64,000 bases of DNA from CAZWES01 sp964632395 (GTDB taxonomy: Bacteria > Patescibacteriota > Gracilibacteria > Peribacterales > Peribacteraceae). Positions 12,001 through 15,768 of this stretch are shown here, in pieces. The notes beneath the pieces were generated by a model that saw nothing but the letters and a program-made list of their open reading frames with translations, ran no database searches and was not told the origin of the DNA. The stretch covers positions 1 to 64,000 of the forward strand of contig CAZWES010000001.1 of the NCBI GenBank assembly GCA_964632395.1, given 5' to 3'. The position numbers and the translations under genes were made by a program. Position 1 is the first letter of the stretch. The number at the start of each line of letters is the position of its first letter.

Positions 12001-13612
12001 GCGGAGACACCCTCCCCTCTGCTTTTGGTTCTACATCGCTGGGTTCTTTTGGTGTTGCATTGGATAGGTCGGGCGTCTCTACGTCGTCGGCTGCTTGTTC
12101 TTCTACCGGCTCGCTTTCATCACTGACTTCTTCTTCGGAATCCTCGGAATCCTTTTCGATTTCAACCTCCACAAACCCCCGATTCACATACAATTCATTC
12201 CCCCCATCCGCATTCCCGATGAACACATCAGGCAGCTTGTCGCCGTTGACGTCAAAAACTGTAACTGTGCGTGAGTCATTCTTTCCGTCGCTCTCAAATC
12301 CTGCATTAAACCTTGGTCCTATTTTTGTGAAGGATGCTTCTCCATCATTCCGATGCAGGATGTTTTTCCCGTCATTCACAGTTAGAACGTCAAGATCACC
12401 ATCTTCATCAATATCAATAAATCCAAAGTCGTGAGTCTTCCCCCCAAATTCAAAATTAGAAAACTCCATCCCATTTTCTGTGCTGAGGTACAACTCATTC
12501 TTTTTCTCATTTCCGACAAAAAGATCCTCGTCACCATCGCCGTCGATATCAATTGCTTTGAGTGCGAATGTGGCAGCTAGCTTTTCTTTGGATTTCTTCA
12601 CGGAACCGGTTCCCGTATCTTCGGTTTCTGAAATCAGGTATGAACTTCTGTTGAATGCATCACCTGCAAATGTGAATGTGCCACCAGCCTCTGCAAGATA
12701 CAGACTGTTTGCTTCGGGAACTCCTGCTGTGCCATTTCCGGTGATGATGTCTTTCCTGCCATCACGGTTGACATCAATCATTGCGATTGCTTGTGTGGTG
12801 CGGACAATAGCTTTTCTCTCGATCGTTATCTCTTCAATTGTTTCTTCAGCTTCTGGAGTTGTAGAAGGGGCAGAGGGGACAGAAGGGGCAGAGGTGTTTT
12901 CTGATTCCAATACCTCTGTCCCCTCTGCAACCTCTGTCCCCTCTGTCACGGTTCGCAGTATCTCTCCCACGAACCTAAACGTCCCATCCCCTTCGTTGAA
13001 GTAAAACTCATTCTCTTCCAGATTCCCGACTATCGCATCGGGGTATGTGCCACCACCAGTCGTATCGTGCAGTGCAATTGCTTTGGTGGAGGCAAATGCT
13101 CCGGATGCAGAATGATTGAGAATGAGCGCGCCATCAATCAGCTTCCCCTCATCATTCAGAACGAGCATATTTGCCTGCGGCCCGGAATTTCCAAGTACTA
13201 CATCTTCATCACCATCCCGATCGATATCAAGCAGTGCGATTGCCTCGGTGTTGGATCCATCTGCAAATTCTTCCGGCTGCAGAGAGATATTGGTGAAAGA
13301 GTACGATCCATCATCAGAAGTTTCGATGGTTCCGATCTTTTCTTCTCCCTGGAACACATCAACCGTCACACCTGCAATGCCTTCCTCGCCCTCATCACGC
13401 TCTCCGTTCTGGTTTGAGTCTGCGAAGATTATTCCTGCAAGCTCATCCATAGTGGGGGAGAGACCGGCAGAATCTTCCTCATTAGTCATCCCTTCATCAG
13501 GTGATGCTGCTGATGCCTTCTGGATATCAAATATTGCCGTAGAAGGCACAAGCACATTTGTTGTGATCAGAATTGATGCAATGCAGGAGAAAATGCCCCG
13601 TTTAATCCTCAA
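1..13612 (-). CDS. Giant modular secreted surface protein (3' end beyond the window)
   Basis: One minus-strand frame is open from 13612 to the window edge, over 4,500 codons. The proposed TTG start gives RIKR, a hydrophobic stretch and PSTA, a credible signal peptide, and a -10-like TACGAT lies 7 nt upstream. SdrD-B-like Ca-binding modules (motif FADSNQNGERDEGEEG) lie near 13450-13270, 11570-11440, 10590-10430 and 8990-8770. FG-GAP/VCBS motifs such as DIDRDGDEDV recur between 13230 and 9200. An acidic helical low-complexity stretch covers 7900-7150, and Ig-like sequence follows to about 5950. Four LamG-type domains (GLVGYWKFDEG...DDVRIYNRALSASEI) occupy about 4250-3640, 3340-2690, 2380-1750 and 1510-770. 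They are flanked by two copies of an autotransporter-like NW..SVPG block (4720-4430 and 330-1). Likely role is adhesion or carbohydrate binding at the cell surface (inference). The gene carries many in-frame palindromic inserts, and 4.9-5.9 kb is antisense to real-looking small genes. The exact start is uncertain. Confidence 0.82.
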   Translation of the reverse strand, partial: MRIKRGIFSCIASILITTNVLVPSTAIFDIQKASAASPDEGMTNEEDSAGLSPTMDELAGIIFADSNQNGERDEGEEGIAGVTVDVFQGEEKIGTIETSDDGSYSFTNISLQPEEFADGSNTEAIALLDIDRDGDEDVVLGNSGPQANMLVLNDEGKLIDGALILNHSASGAFASTKAIALHDTTGGGTYPDAIVGNLEENEFYFNEGDGTFRFVGEILRTVTEGTEVAEGTEVLESENTSAPSVPSAPSTTPEAEETIEEITIERKAIVRTTQAIAMIDVNRDGRKDIITGNGTAGVPEANSLYLAEAGGTFTFAGDAFNRSSYLISETEDTGTGSVKKSKEKLAATFALKAIDIDGDGDEDLFVGNEKKNELYLSTENGMEFSNFEFGGKTHDFGFIDIDEDGDLDVLTVNDGKNILHRNDGEASFTKIGPRFNAGFESDGKNDSRTVTVFDVNGDKLPDVFIGNADGGNELYVNRGFVEVEIEKDSEDSEEEVSDESEPVEEQAADDVETPDLSNATPKEPSDVEPKAEGRVSPPEELATDLPAEAPALSAVASAEAEGAKAGTQSSTKGETITEESEEAATYTFDSYILENETFQNTQASAEIDIDLDGDSDLIVGNTEGSPNKLLRNNSGEYRVTVSGATLPAGYLEGDLKPIEGNISIGEIQDEINFGFSPSTLAGIATIRGKVYVDSNVDGIDEGNEEGAEGITVIIEGKTAFDVPFSASAQTNENGEYLFEDVPLSRNPLAGTGATEGSTTNTYSVRIVEDYLPEIFYPTTITERSVVLDESDATIILDGFGLQDLEQAPGMGEVQGSVIMQSLYEKVDPEGVSDIRIKLTGSLSPLSGSEEHRVYEVTFVTDEEGKFTFRAPVSAEMYDLTIDTLTLSEGMVIEESPEKVLIGERDEVIRDANFVLSEKAARVTIRVNAGWPTAGALITLAEDGTTLIERDTDASGIATFLVRPGSYTVTIDEESLPPGYSLTQNKTQLLEIASSEEEPEIEFKLDFPGACAGGLCISGTVWHDIDGNQEQNEEEKGIPEMPVLLSATGEDASSIFTTTTDASGSYVLGIPLFSASDQIFETENSSDVSAFALIDAEGDGDLDMILGKHSERNELLVNDGTGRFTSTGARFNQGFRGTASMLTSSIEVFDLDDDGDDDVLIGNRGQKNERYVNEGKGKFQLVDEFSRNADEGIGGHTAGFLIENFTGYRHKDVLTLNTLKSENMLHENTGKDLKFIGPAFNASIEGGGRSTVAATTIDSDGDDEFDHVFIANDLNEPNELYELNADTGDISYIGDMGFGSLTSKKDASTKDVVAFDMNRDGREDIAVANGLSTLRKGSSSKQKYEDRSAGPLRQAQGKLARDTVVTQPNEYYMNQGDGIFSYHRFPGDRADDTRVLLPIDMDNDGDDDLLTINASNLHHLYRNDSHGTFTPMGDPFGGKAIFNAGEEVIDAIAQDVNGDELTDVLILMRATGLAGTGDENKQFVSVFLGQENRFSAASVTVQTRDVPAELTFTTEAPIAFSLGETANLLKTDVNFGLTASPSTIKGAVFLDENGNGLRDVNEKETISDSILTLRGMSVFGKDIDREAVSDENGLYKLENIPPSKTVGGYVLTATLSGSTLKPTTQQSRTVPILTGGTLEVRDFGFTEAITIRGSTEKFVSVRKLDDGSLTGKTLALGGITLKLEGTSAIGEPVSRKANSNYDGEFLFEDLPFPRGDYILSLDEDTVAENLLALDEGVRSVEVKRGGDVLEGDLRFVETSKIEGRAKVVEVAEGASSFAPAGASEDREGTEGNTSVTYVPKPGITLQLSGKNILEEEIDRTLTTDTVWGTYAFIWLLPGMYRVDVSRDSVPEGMTAIPTSRSIRIMTGGTVAKQDVELVEGEWTEVREGTEGTEVLTSVPSETSVPSQVLTLQRSGLSLTHQTDTAAQNRGEAIFKLAETDVAGKEDGEELTTEEAITALIAATTDKDVIDAIIEDKIIKEVVGDVITQSEEIKQKVADAVVEDEASFKRVQVAEAPTPLLTFMVDEEEAKEKVLEEIAKEETQEKVADIVGQEQEVEDAVSKAFTNEEKNEVASKVVEKVASAIAGDQDVKVDEVIDETIAEVMATETDIRETLGEIIEEVIIEEEVDEETGEIGQKLADDIGEQVKNVVVEEVEGGAGVSPAGDRSRGATDVSDQRERSDTEQSSVSDTPVPPIQIAPGITAKITSKSGIPVNLLPSQFKFQAGSVLLVIEPVRRFSPGLYTIVFEVTNPITGETQTFTQDFAWGVLAMNADKDRYFTDEEAEIHFGVLDDFGEIVCDAELTLEISGGAGVSRTSPEGAVCDRSRVATDVSDQRERSDASASASASDTPAPPTVLSTSDGTIQITGTCGIKEAGFIKPDYRANFTFTETGTYVLNLSATTANGTRGMTQEIEVLGGVGMSRAERSGAEGLPTQGEDQSGADAVSNTAALRGYPVGDTRATISRSAATRLWPFAPSPMTIEVTFLQSFTGSVTDVVSDGFKITEASGATLGKISDDQGAGTTITWDGSWSAGETATFKYIYDAPDVSPEFYLIGPLELRSSASLTKPPIKQEIKNSESGSNSNQNAGNNFFGGYEVGFHAQDGLLLMGQTESEDNEAHSKKYEEYPGEHKAVKDELVEAHDLTVAMPAVVPIVRSSTPVREVQYRQRNSEETKYQIEERQIGDWSIHRHLPERYRESMKKDIADIKPNTARNGSKVSKIYGKTMPATDTWTISEQTPETARHWESLSRKTGSLNIIGGHPTTPTTQKSTPNFFTKLRSSFPLPHTTQLAMVASVMTMSGTPNSIGKIDNGNSKQCKPKARIEHSKNDVGSSHSHFQREKNTDIIQLANAQINPNTPQNACDLTKSGIATVATDIRARSTQISAIRRYLASVKTIASHLTTLLFPPAIAQENVKCEMWGKMRNANSEMRKNPDSHFAFRPSHFDLRISQLPPATTTQPTPVTYFESRAWQIANDAAPGVATKTWDNEGADILWSTAANWSGDAVPGLTDIVTFDGTGKSDSTVDADFITSIAGLKFTPSFTGTLLLQNNLSVSGSLALSGGTLTFGGGETLEVEGDFVSQIDFTLNAGTGTTILSGTGSSGHWNGVNNLSSTGAFNNLYVDNGLVGYWRFDEGAGTIAKDSSRSGNDGTLTNMDPATDWVSLGAGTGTTTFTNPYALEFDGVDDYVVVNDNAVLDITNNLTLSAWINPETASNYDVIVSKRESQTGPTNYQLYLTGAAPTGRLGWYDKATAAEKISNYTVSTGIWTHVIATVENGTSLRLYANGNEVYNTALAQIVEDDGSLSIGRAGDYNAEHFNGLLDDVRIYNRALNASEISYLANGNQGTGSGTYALGSALNVDGDLRIHTGGIDVGTTGYGVTVSGSFIAAGGDFTAGTGAVTFDGTSNTRGAAWHDQYPVIDNVGAFNDVTFDNGLVGYWKFDEGQGMGTRDSSGNGNDGTLTNMTEDDWVSLGQGTGTTTFSNPYALDFDGANDYVDVGNHGSLNISNGSLALWFYMTSNNQAIGVMFAKDAGGANDGDFSLGVDYVAGADDNKLSYKLNDAGGAENSYSNSVAAENQWVHLVVTWGVNGKMYVNGVLQTDVNTKTSGMTNTSVNATIGQSSLSFNGLLDDVRIYNRALNASEIARLAGGSLGTGSGTYSLAAPLDINGDLSLYTGGLDVTGSGHKVTVSGSFIAAGGEFLAGKGTVVLDGMSHTKDAVWDNDFPVIENTGEFYNLEIEAATGALVGWWKFDEGIGGVAEDSSGYGNDGTLTNGVTWGTDVPSTSYGRNPYALDFDGSDDYVSVDGSKLPLGSIDRTYGMWIKTSSSASQILIYHGTLDFGNRINYAIQPTSGDQVLDIYGEGYAEGSHSDTAVIDGVWHHVAMTYEHSLEKVIFYLDGQPDGSHIFTVKTLNTVYADNAAIGARKSDVAGPFNGLLDDVRIYSRALSASDISALAEGWSSVGGSTMYTLAAPLDVEGDLQMIEGGVDNSSGHTITVSGSWLETSGSFESGSGTVRLDGTATGQLLTANKPFWDLQVGGIEDTGLVGHWTFDEGTGSGAYDMSGNGNLGYLTNMDSSDWVKDTPLAGGAYSLDFDGVDDYVDLDSLDVDPIWSSSPVNLTIATWIKPNNSSGWHTVTAPRSRDDKRRPGMIFFVSPNTEILGDSRENAVWFEGTDGATDSYWATDNNTFSFGEWNHVVWHIAGNGPTSSVVTIYVNGVNQSVSLILDQGGTDFPVVDNVTIGARHRCDDSAGNTNCIYANFFNGSIDEVMIYNRALSAKEVEALAGSGSYTMGSALTVKDDLSIHSAKFDPSASGYTLWLSGDFANYGGFNTSGSGNVKLVGTSTQVLTGSNVFYNLTATGTNTITFAHNGRQSVSGSLVLQNVTLRSTKAGSGAAMILDGSSGTQTVDTVDTKDNNATGGAEISCATGCTDSGNNTNWDFGAETVTWDNGGGDSNWSTALNWNTDSVPGVDDTVLFDATSTADSTRDSSFTTTIAGLTIEGDYTGTVTLDSPLGVSGSLIISGGTLDVSASNYDITVDGDW
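4771..4888. repeat. Word-iterated inverted repeat (GCGAAATGCGAA vocabulary)
   Basis: The segment is built from the words AATGCGAA and GGTCGAA, followed by their complements TTCGCATTT and TTCGCATTTC, so it can fold into an imperfect hairpin. It stays in frame in the giant surface gene. It separates the LamG half from the region antisense to the small membrane genes. Confidence 0.75.
4935..5111 (+). CDS. Small two-TM protein, copy 1a (DUF6722-like)
   Basis: This 58-codon gene has GGGAGG just upstream of ATG 4935; a TTG at 4941 would give better spacing. A short polar start (LTDARYRRMADICVDL) is followed by two hydrophobic helices. It is clearly paralogous to the gene at 5349: shared pattern L-T/S-D, C-x-D, SVA, P, V-L/F-GLI-A, S. 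The two copies differ mainly at synonymous positions, which supports coding on this strand. It resembles the small DUF6722-type membrane proteins of other bacteria, a recognition from memory and not certain. It lies antisense within the giant minus-strand frame and is followed 2 nt later by copy 1b. Function unknown. Confidence 0.5.
   Translation: MVLTDARYRRMADICVDLARISVATVAIPLFVKSHAFWGVLGLICALASWIMSVFFSR
5114..5254 (+). CDS. Small one-TM protein, copy 1b (YFADR-x-GRS tail)
   Basis: 46 residues: one long hydrophobic helix, then IYFADRVGRS and a His/Cys-rich tail (RHSHNGCDHC) that could bind metal. The gene at 5555 encodes the same design (LYFADRCGRS...CGHGNC). Their codons differ almost only at third positions (tat/tac, ttt/ttc, gat/gac, aga/agg), a signature of selection on this strand. 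It begins 2 nt after the copy 1a stop, so the pair is probably co-translated. Function unknown. Confidence 0.5.
   Translation: MTVTTADIVLGMFYTSLGLALLAIAIIYFADRVGRSRHSHNGCDHC
5349..5558 (+). CDS. Small two-TM protein, copy 2a (DUF6722-like)
   Basis: 69 residues from ATG 5349, with GTAGGA about 9 nt upstream. After a polar N-terminus (LSDSQWRAVSGVCSDM) come two hydrophobic helices ending near SLYLSGRCL. It is a paralogue of the 4935 gene. Its stop TGA overlaps the start of the next gene in an ATGA arrangement at 5555-5558, which is typical of translational coupling and supports both genes being real. It also lies antisense to the giant surface-protein frame. Confidence 0.5.
   Translation: MMLRLPVFRLSDSQWRAVSGVCSDMVQVSVAGIVLPYILDTFDPFLAVFGLISAMSFFILSLYLSGRCL
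5555..5692 (+). CDS. Small one-TM protein, copy 2b (YFADR-x-GRS tail)
   Basis: 45 residues: a hydrophobic helix (TLFYLVLSLFAVALAILYF) followed by ADRCGRSHDRHNCGHGNC. The tail is rich in His and Cys like that of copy 1b. It starts inside the stop codon of copy 2a (ATGA overlap) and ends 3 nt before the next small gene. Location in the inner membrane with a cytoplasmic metal-binding tail is inference. Confidence 0.5.
   Translation: MNAPITNLTLFYLVLSLFAVALAILYFADRCGRSHDRHNCGHGNC
5696..5806 (+). CDS. Tiny single-TM protein
   Basis: 36 residues: MSFDQFILDG, one hydrophobic helix (LVFSGVLLVFLAVGFIVL), then a basic end RFRLSHKK. That is the textbook layout of a small membrane-anchored subunit with a positive cytoplasmic tail. 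It starts 3 nt after copy 2b and belongs to the same plus-strand run. No paralogue is seen in the first cassette. Function unknown. Confidence 0.4.
   Translation: MSFDQFILDGLVFSGVLLVFLAVGFIVLRFRLSHKK
5819..5938 (+). CDS. Tiny single-TM protein
   Basis: 39 residues: a polar start MESDLITTKE, a hydrophobic helix (IVASVLIGVAAALTVFYFLL) and a basic end DRWLSKRGR. It follows the previous gene by 12 nt and closes the plus-strand array of six small membrane genes. The hydrophobic, positive-inside pattern on this strand contrasts with the polar, featureless sequence encoded opposite. Confidence 0.4.
   Translation: MESDLITTKEIVASVLIGVAAALTVFYFLLDRWLSKRGR
6231..6370. repeat. REP-like palindromic element, copy a (in frame in the giant gene)
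   Basis: The right end GACATACCCACGCCACC matches the inverted terminus of the family seen at 6558, 7035, 47435 and 51119. The interior contains nested hairpins (GCGCGGGTATCCCC / GGGGTACCCGCGC). On the minus strand the terminus encodes GGVGMSR, parallel to GGAGVSR in copy b, so the frame use is shared. Confidence 0.65.
6558..6694. repeat. REP-like palindromic element, copy b (in frame in the giant gene)
   Basis: Inverted 17-bp termini GGTGGCGCGGGTGTGTC and GACACACCCGCGCCACC bracket an interior shared with copy c. Both copies are read in the same frame and encode the common peptide ATDVSDQRERSD. Confidence 0.85.
7035..7150. repeat. REP-like palindromic element, copy c (in frame in the giant gene)
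   Basis: The termini GGTGGCACGGGTGTGTC and GACACACCCGCGCCACC are inverted. The central block ACCGCTCGCGCTGGTCGGAG is identical to that of copy b 0.5 kb away. It encodes DRSRGATDVSDQRERSD in the same frame as copy b. Confidence 0.85.
7901..7960. repeat. Word-iterated inverted repeat (GAGGGGACAGAGG vocabulary)
   Basis: Two GGGGACAGAG words are followed by CTGTCCCTTCTGTCCCCTC, so the segment folds back on itself. It is in frame in the giant gene, encoding TEV..SVPS-type repeats. Related segments lie at 8219, 12863 and, in alaS, 37729. Confidence 0.7.
8219..8312. repeat. Word-iterated repeat (GACAGAGG / CTGTCCCC) in the giant gene
   Basis: GGGGACATAGGTGACAGAGG is followed by CTGTCCCCTCCCTGTCCTCC and a small GCTCC-GGAGC hairpin. 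It is in frame and of the same vocabulary as 7901-7960. Confidence 0.6.
9524..9580. repeat. Palindrome with CCCTGAGCCTGTCGAAGGG core, in frame
   Basis: Outer arms GACCGTA...TACGGTC and CGCGGG...CCCGCG enclose CCCTGAGCCTGTCGAAGGG. The core resembles a REP-type palindrome common in many bacterial genomes (recalled, not searched). It interrupts an FG-GAP segment of the giant protein without breaking the frame. Confidence 0.7.
11984..12090. repeat. 107-bp segment shared with virB4 (copy 1, in the giant gene)
   Basis: This stretch is about 90% identical by eye to 59743-59849 and is read in the same minus-strand frame at both sites. It encodes VETPDLSNATPKEPSDVEPK and more. The host proteins are otherwise unrelated. 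Confidence 0.85.
12863..12946. repeat. Word-iterated inverted repeat (GGGGACAGAAGG) in the giant gene
   Basis: GAAGGGGCAGAGGGGACAGA is followed about 40 bp later by CCTCTGTCCCCTCTGCAACC. It folds as a hairpin, is in frame, and shares vocabulary with 7901-7960. Confidence 0.7.
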
Positions 13613-13665
13613 AAGATCAATCGTAAACCACCAATGCTCACGCCCGGGATTTGAAATCAGCCCAC

Positions 13666-13716
13666 GGCACCACTCCGGGACAGCTACACGCAGCTGCCTG
13701 GTTCCCGGTAGGTGCC
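13666..13716 (+). ncRNA. Strong structured hairpin, possible small RNA or leader element
   Basis: On the plus strand GGCACC (13666) pairs with GGTGCC (13711), CCGGGA with TCCCGG, and CAGCT with AGCTG, forming one long arm. It is followed directly by an intrinsic-terminator-like hairpin. This suits the 3' part of a short plus-strand RNA. It could instead be a structured leader upstream of the giant minus-strand gene. I do not recognise a known riboswitch or SRP RNA motif. Confidence 0.3.
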
Positions 13717-13744
13717 CTTCGCGTAGTGCGAAGGCCCGTTTTTT
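13714..13744 (+). terminator. Intrinsic terminator-like hairpin and T run
   Basis: CCTTCGC, loop GTAGT, GCGAAGG, then CCCG and six T on the plus strand. No plus-strand protein gene precedes it, so it would end a short RNA or block antisense transcription into the region at 14 kb. Confidence 0.5.
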
Positions 13745-14038
13745 ATCCCTGCATTCGCAAGGACGTTCGTGAGATTCTTTGTGGGGCATTGGGGCAAATG
13801 GGGCTTTTGGTTTTGATTTCTTCTGAGGGGCGTGCGTGCACGCGCGTGTAATAAAGAAGTAATCTTGTAATTATAGGATTTTTGGCCTAAACGCTCAATG
13901 CACTGCCCTTTTCACAATATATGTATTGCGTTCTCTGCAGTACCACATGACAAGTTTGCTTGTCATTGGGTATATCTATCTCTCCACAAAATGTTGATTT
14001 TGTTTTACATGAAATCTGGTTGAGTCAAGGTGGGGCCG

Positions 14039-14443
14039 CTACTTCACAACCGCCTTAACCACCCAGTTGCCCATCCCCAGTATCACGCTGACGATTATCC
14101 ATCCGATTATTCCGCCCTCGATAGCAAGACTGACCCCCATGATCCCAATTGAAGCCACAAACCAGACCGTTAGCCAGATTGCAGCAGCGTTGACCAGGAT
14201 GAATGCAATCATCCAGGCAATGAATTTAATGGGGAGCGACAGTACATTCAAAATCGGCACAATAAGCATATTCAAAACAGTGAATGTGAGGCCGACAACC
14301 GCGATACCCTGGTATCCTCCGCCAAGAACGAAGAAGGATCCAAAGTAGTTTGTAAGAAAAATCACGACACCGACGTTTATGAAGACGCGGAAGGCGAACC
14401 TCATTGCGGTGTTGGCACGTTTTTCGGTCTTGTCTTCACTCAT
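14039..14443 (-). CDS. Phage holin family 4 (YvlD-like) membrane protein
   Basis: 134 residues with four hydrophobic helices, one per roughly 25-30 residues after a charged N-terminus (MSEDKTEKRANTAMRFAFRV). The pattern LNMLIVPILNVLSLPIKFI and a final long hydrophobic stretch is typical of the YvlD / holin 4-like family, small inner-membrane proteins of unclear role in non-phage genomes. It is the last gene of a minus-strand run beginning at ftsH. A C-rich tract (ACCCCCTTAAGCC) precedes the ATG and no Shine-Dalgarno site is visible. A phage lysis role is unlikely because no phage genes are near. Confidence 0.7.
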   Translation of the reverse strand: MSEDKTEKRANTAMRFAFRVFINVGVVIFLTNYFGSFFVLGGGYQGIAVVGLTFTVLNMLIVPILNVLSLPIKFIAWMIAFILVNAAAIWLTVWFVASIGIMGVSLAIEGGIIGWIIVSVILGMGNWVVKAVVK

Positions 14444-14500
14444 GGCTTAAGGGGGTAATTGATCCTATCTTACTGAATCTGTAATGACTTTACAAACTTT

Positions 14501-14610
14501 AAGCACCAAGCACCAAATTCCAAGCACCAAAAGAATCTCAAATTCCAAATCTCAAAGGACTTTGGAATTTGAGATTTGGAATTCTTTTGGAATTTGGTAC
14601 TTGGAATTTT
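14501..14610. repeat. Word-iterated inverted repeat (AAGCACCAAATTCC vocabulary)
   Basis: The words AAGCACCAA, AATTCCAA and ATCTCAAA are repeated and then mirrored as TTTGAGATTTGG, GGAATTTGG and TACTTGG. It sits between two minus-strand genes and abuts the stop of the pseudouridine synthase gene. It closely resembles the element at 45981-46094. Confidence 0.85.
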
Positions 14611-15318
14611 CTAGCCCAATTCCACCGATTTGAGTAATTTCTCCCGCTCCCTCTCCAAAAGCTTCCTCACTCCACTCTCTTTCAACTTAGCATCCCTCAC
14701 ATTCACAATCCTCACCCTCCTCAATTCCTTCACTGGTGCCCCAACCTTTTGGCACATGCGTCTGATCTGGCGATTCCTCCCTTCAGTCAAAGTTATTGTG
14801 AATCTGCGTCCGGAAAGTCGCTTTACTTTCGCCTTCTTCGTCTTCTTTCCCAAAATCTTCAATCCTGACTCAAGCTTTTTGAGTGCTCCATCAGTTATTG
14901 GTTTTTCAACTCTCACTTCATACTCTTTCTCGTGGTAGAACTTTGGATGAGTAAGACGATACGCAAGTGCTCCGTCATTCGTAAAAAGCAAAAGGCCGGA
15001 AGAATCTTTATCCAAACGTCCAACTGGGAAAATTTTGCCCTGGAGCTTTTTGGGGAGCAAATTACGAACAGTATTGGGTCGGGCAATATTTTCAGTGACA
15101 ATCCCCACAGGCTTATTCATCAAATAATAAAGAAGATCTTTTCGGCTTTCGATCACTTTTCCATCAACTTCAACTTTGTCCAAATTCGGATCCGCTTTTT
15201 GTCCAAGCTCTGCAACTTTACCGTTTACTTTAACCAGACCTTCAGTGATGAACTCCTCAGCTTTTCGCCTGGAGCAGATTCCGCGGGCCGAGAGGATTTT
15301 CTGGAGGCGTTCTTGCAT
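14611..15318 (-). CDS. RluB/RsuA-family pseudouridine synthase
   Basis: 235 residues. An N-terminal S4 RNA-binding domain (about 1-60: ERLQKILSARGICSRRKAEE) is followed by the catalytic domain with GRLDKDSSGLLLFTNDG, where the Asp is the nucleophile, and EGRNRQIRRMC near the C-terminus. These are the hallmarks of RsuA/RluB/E/F enzymes that convert a uridine of rRNA to pseudouridine. Length is normal for the family. It is part of the minus-strand run with ftsH and the glycosylase. The exact target base cannot be read from sequence. Confidence 0.9.
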   Translation of the reverse strand: MQERLQKILSARGICSRRKAEEFITEGLVKVNGKVAELGQKADPNLDKVEVDGKVIESRKDLLYYLMNKPVGIVTENIARPNTVRNLLPKKLQGKIFPVGRLDKDSSGLLLFTNDGALAYRLTHPKFYHEKEYEVRVEKPITDGALKKLESGLKILGKKTKKAKVKRLSGRRFTITLTEGRNRQIRRMCQKVGAPVKELRRVRIVNVRDAKLKESGVRKLLEREREKLLKSVELG

Positions 15319-15321
15319 ACT

Positions 15322-15358
15322 TACATTATCAATTATCCATTATCAATTATCCATTTGC
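15322..15358. repeat. Direct word repeat ATTATCAATTATCC
   Basis: Two near-perfect copies of ATTATCAATTATCC lie between two genes of the ftsH run. It resembles the other word-based intergenic repeats but lacks the mirrored half. Confidence 0.6.
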
Positions 15359-15359
15359 T

Positions 15360-15752
15360 TTAGCGCCCAATTGCCATCTCAACCAAAACAAACACCATGT
15401 ATATCAAAACCGCAATCCACCAGTTCACAATCCCCATCAACCACATGAATATGACGACGCAAGTTGCAATTGCAAAGAAAATGCCCTGACGGAGCGAGGA
15501 ATTTATCAACTTCCGGGCAAGAACATGCGGACGCTGCTTTTCGGATTCTTTCACAAGCCTCTTTATCAAAAATCGTCTGATGGAAAAAAGAACCAAAGTT
15601 AAAAATGAAGTGACGGCGATGAAGACGCTGAGGATAAGGAAAGGAATTGCATATTGAGGAGCGGTCAGGGGGCTGACACGCAATATAACAACCAGAAGAG
15701 AAGATAGGCTAAGTACTAATGCAATCGATATTAGTGAAAGGGTTGTTGTCAT
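15360..15752 (-). CDS. Small membrane protein of unknown function
   Basis: 130 residues with four predicted hydrophobic segments (near 5-25, 33-57, 90-108 and 110-127) and a basic cytoplasmic loop between the second and third (RRFLIKRLVKESEKQRPHVLARK). No family recognised. It lies 16 nt after the uracil-DNA glycosylase stop on the same strand and is probably co-transcribed with it. Confidence 0.6.
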   Translation of the reverse strand: MTTTLSLISIALVLSLSSLLVVILRVSPLTAPQYAIPFLILSVFIAVTSFLTLVLFSIRRFLIKRLVKESEKQRPHVLARKLINSSLRQGIFFAIATCVVIFMWLMGIVNWWIAVLIYMVFVLVEMAIGR

Positions 15753-15768
15753 ACGACGACTCAGAAAC

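Noticed and set aside
129..13417. Many plus-strand frames of 80-218 codons opposite the giant gene
   Set aside because: Their translations are Ser/Pro-rich low complexity with no family features, and the opposite strand encodes clear LamG and FG-GAP domains. Only the 4.9-5.9 kb array shows paralogy, coupling and hydrophobic segments.
13913..13928. CACAATATATGTATTG, similar to an NrdR box
   Set aside because: Single box, not next to a ribonucleotide reductase or related gene, and in an A+T-rich stretch.
14501..14610. CRISPR-like array
   Set aside because: Units are 7-12 nt with no unique spacers and are mirrored; this is not a CRISPR. No cas gene is present.
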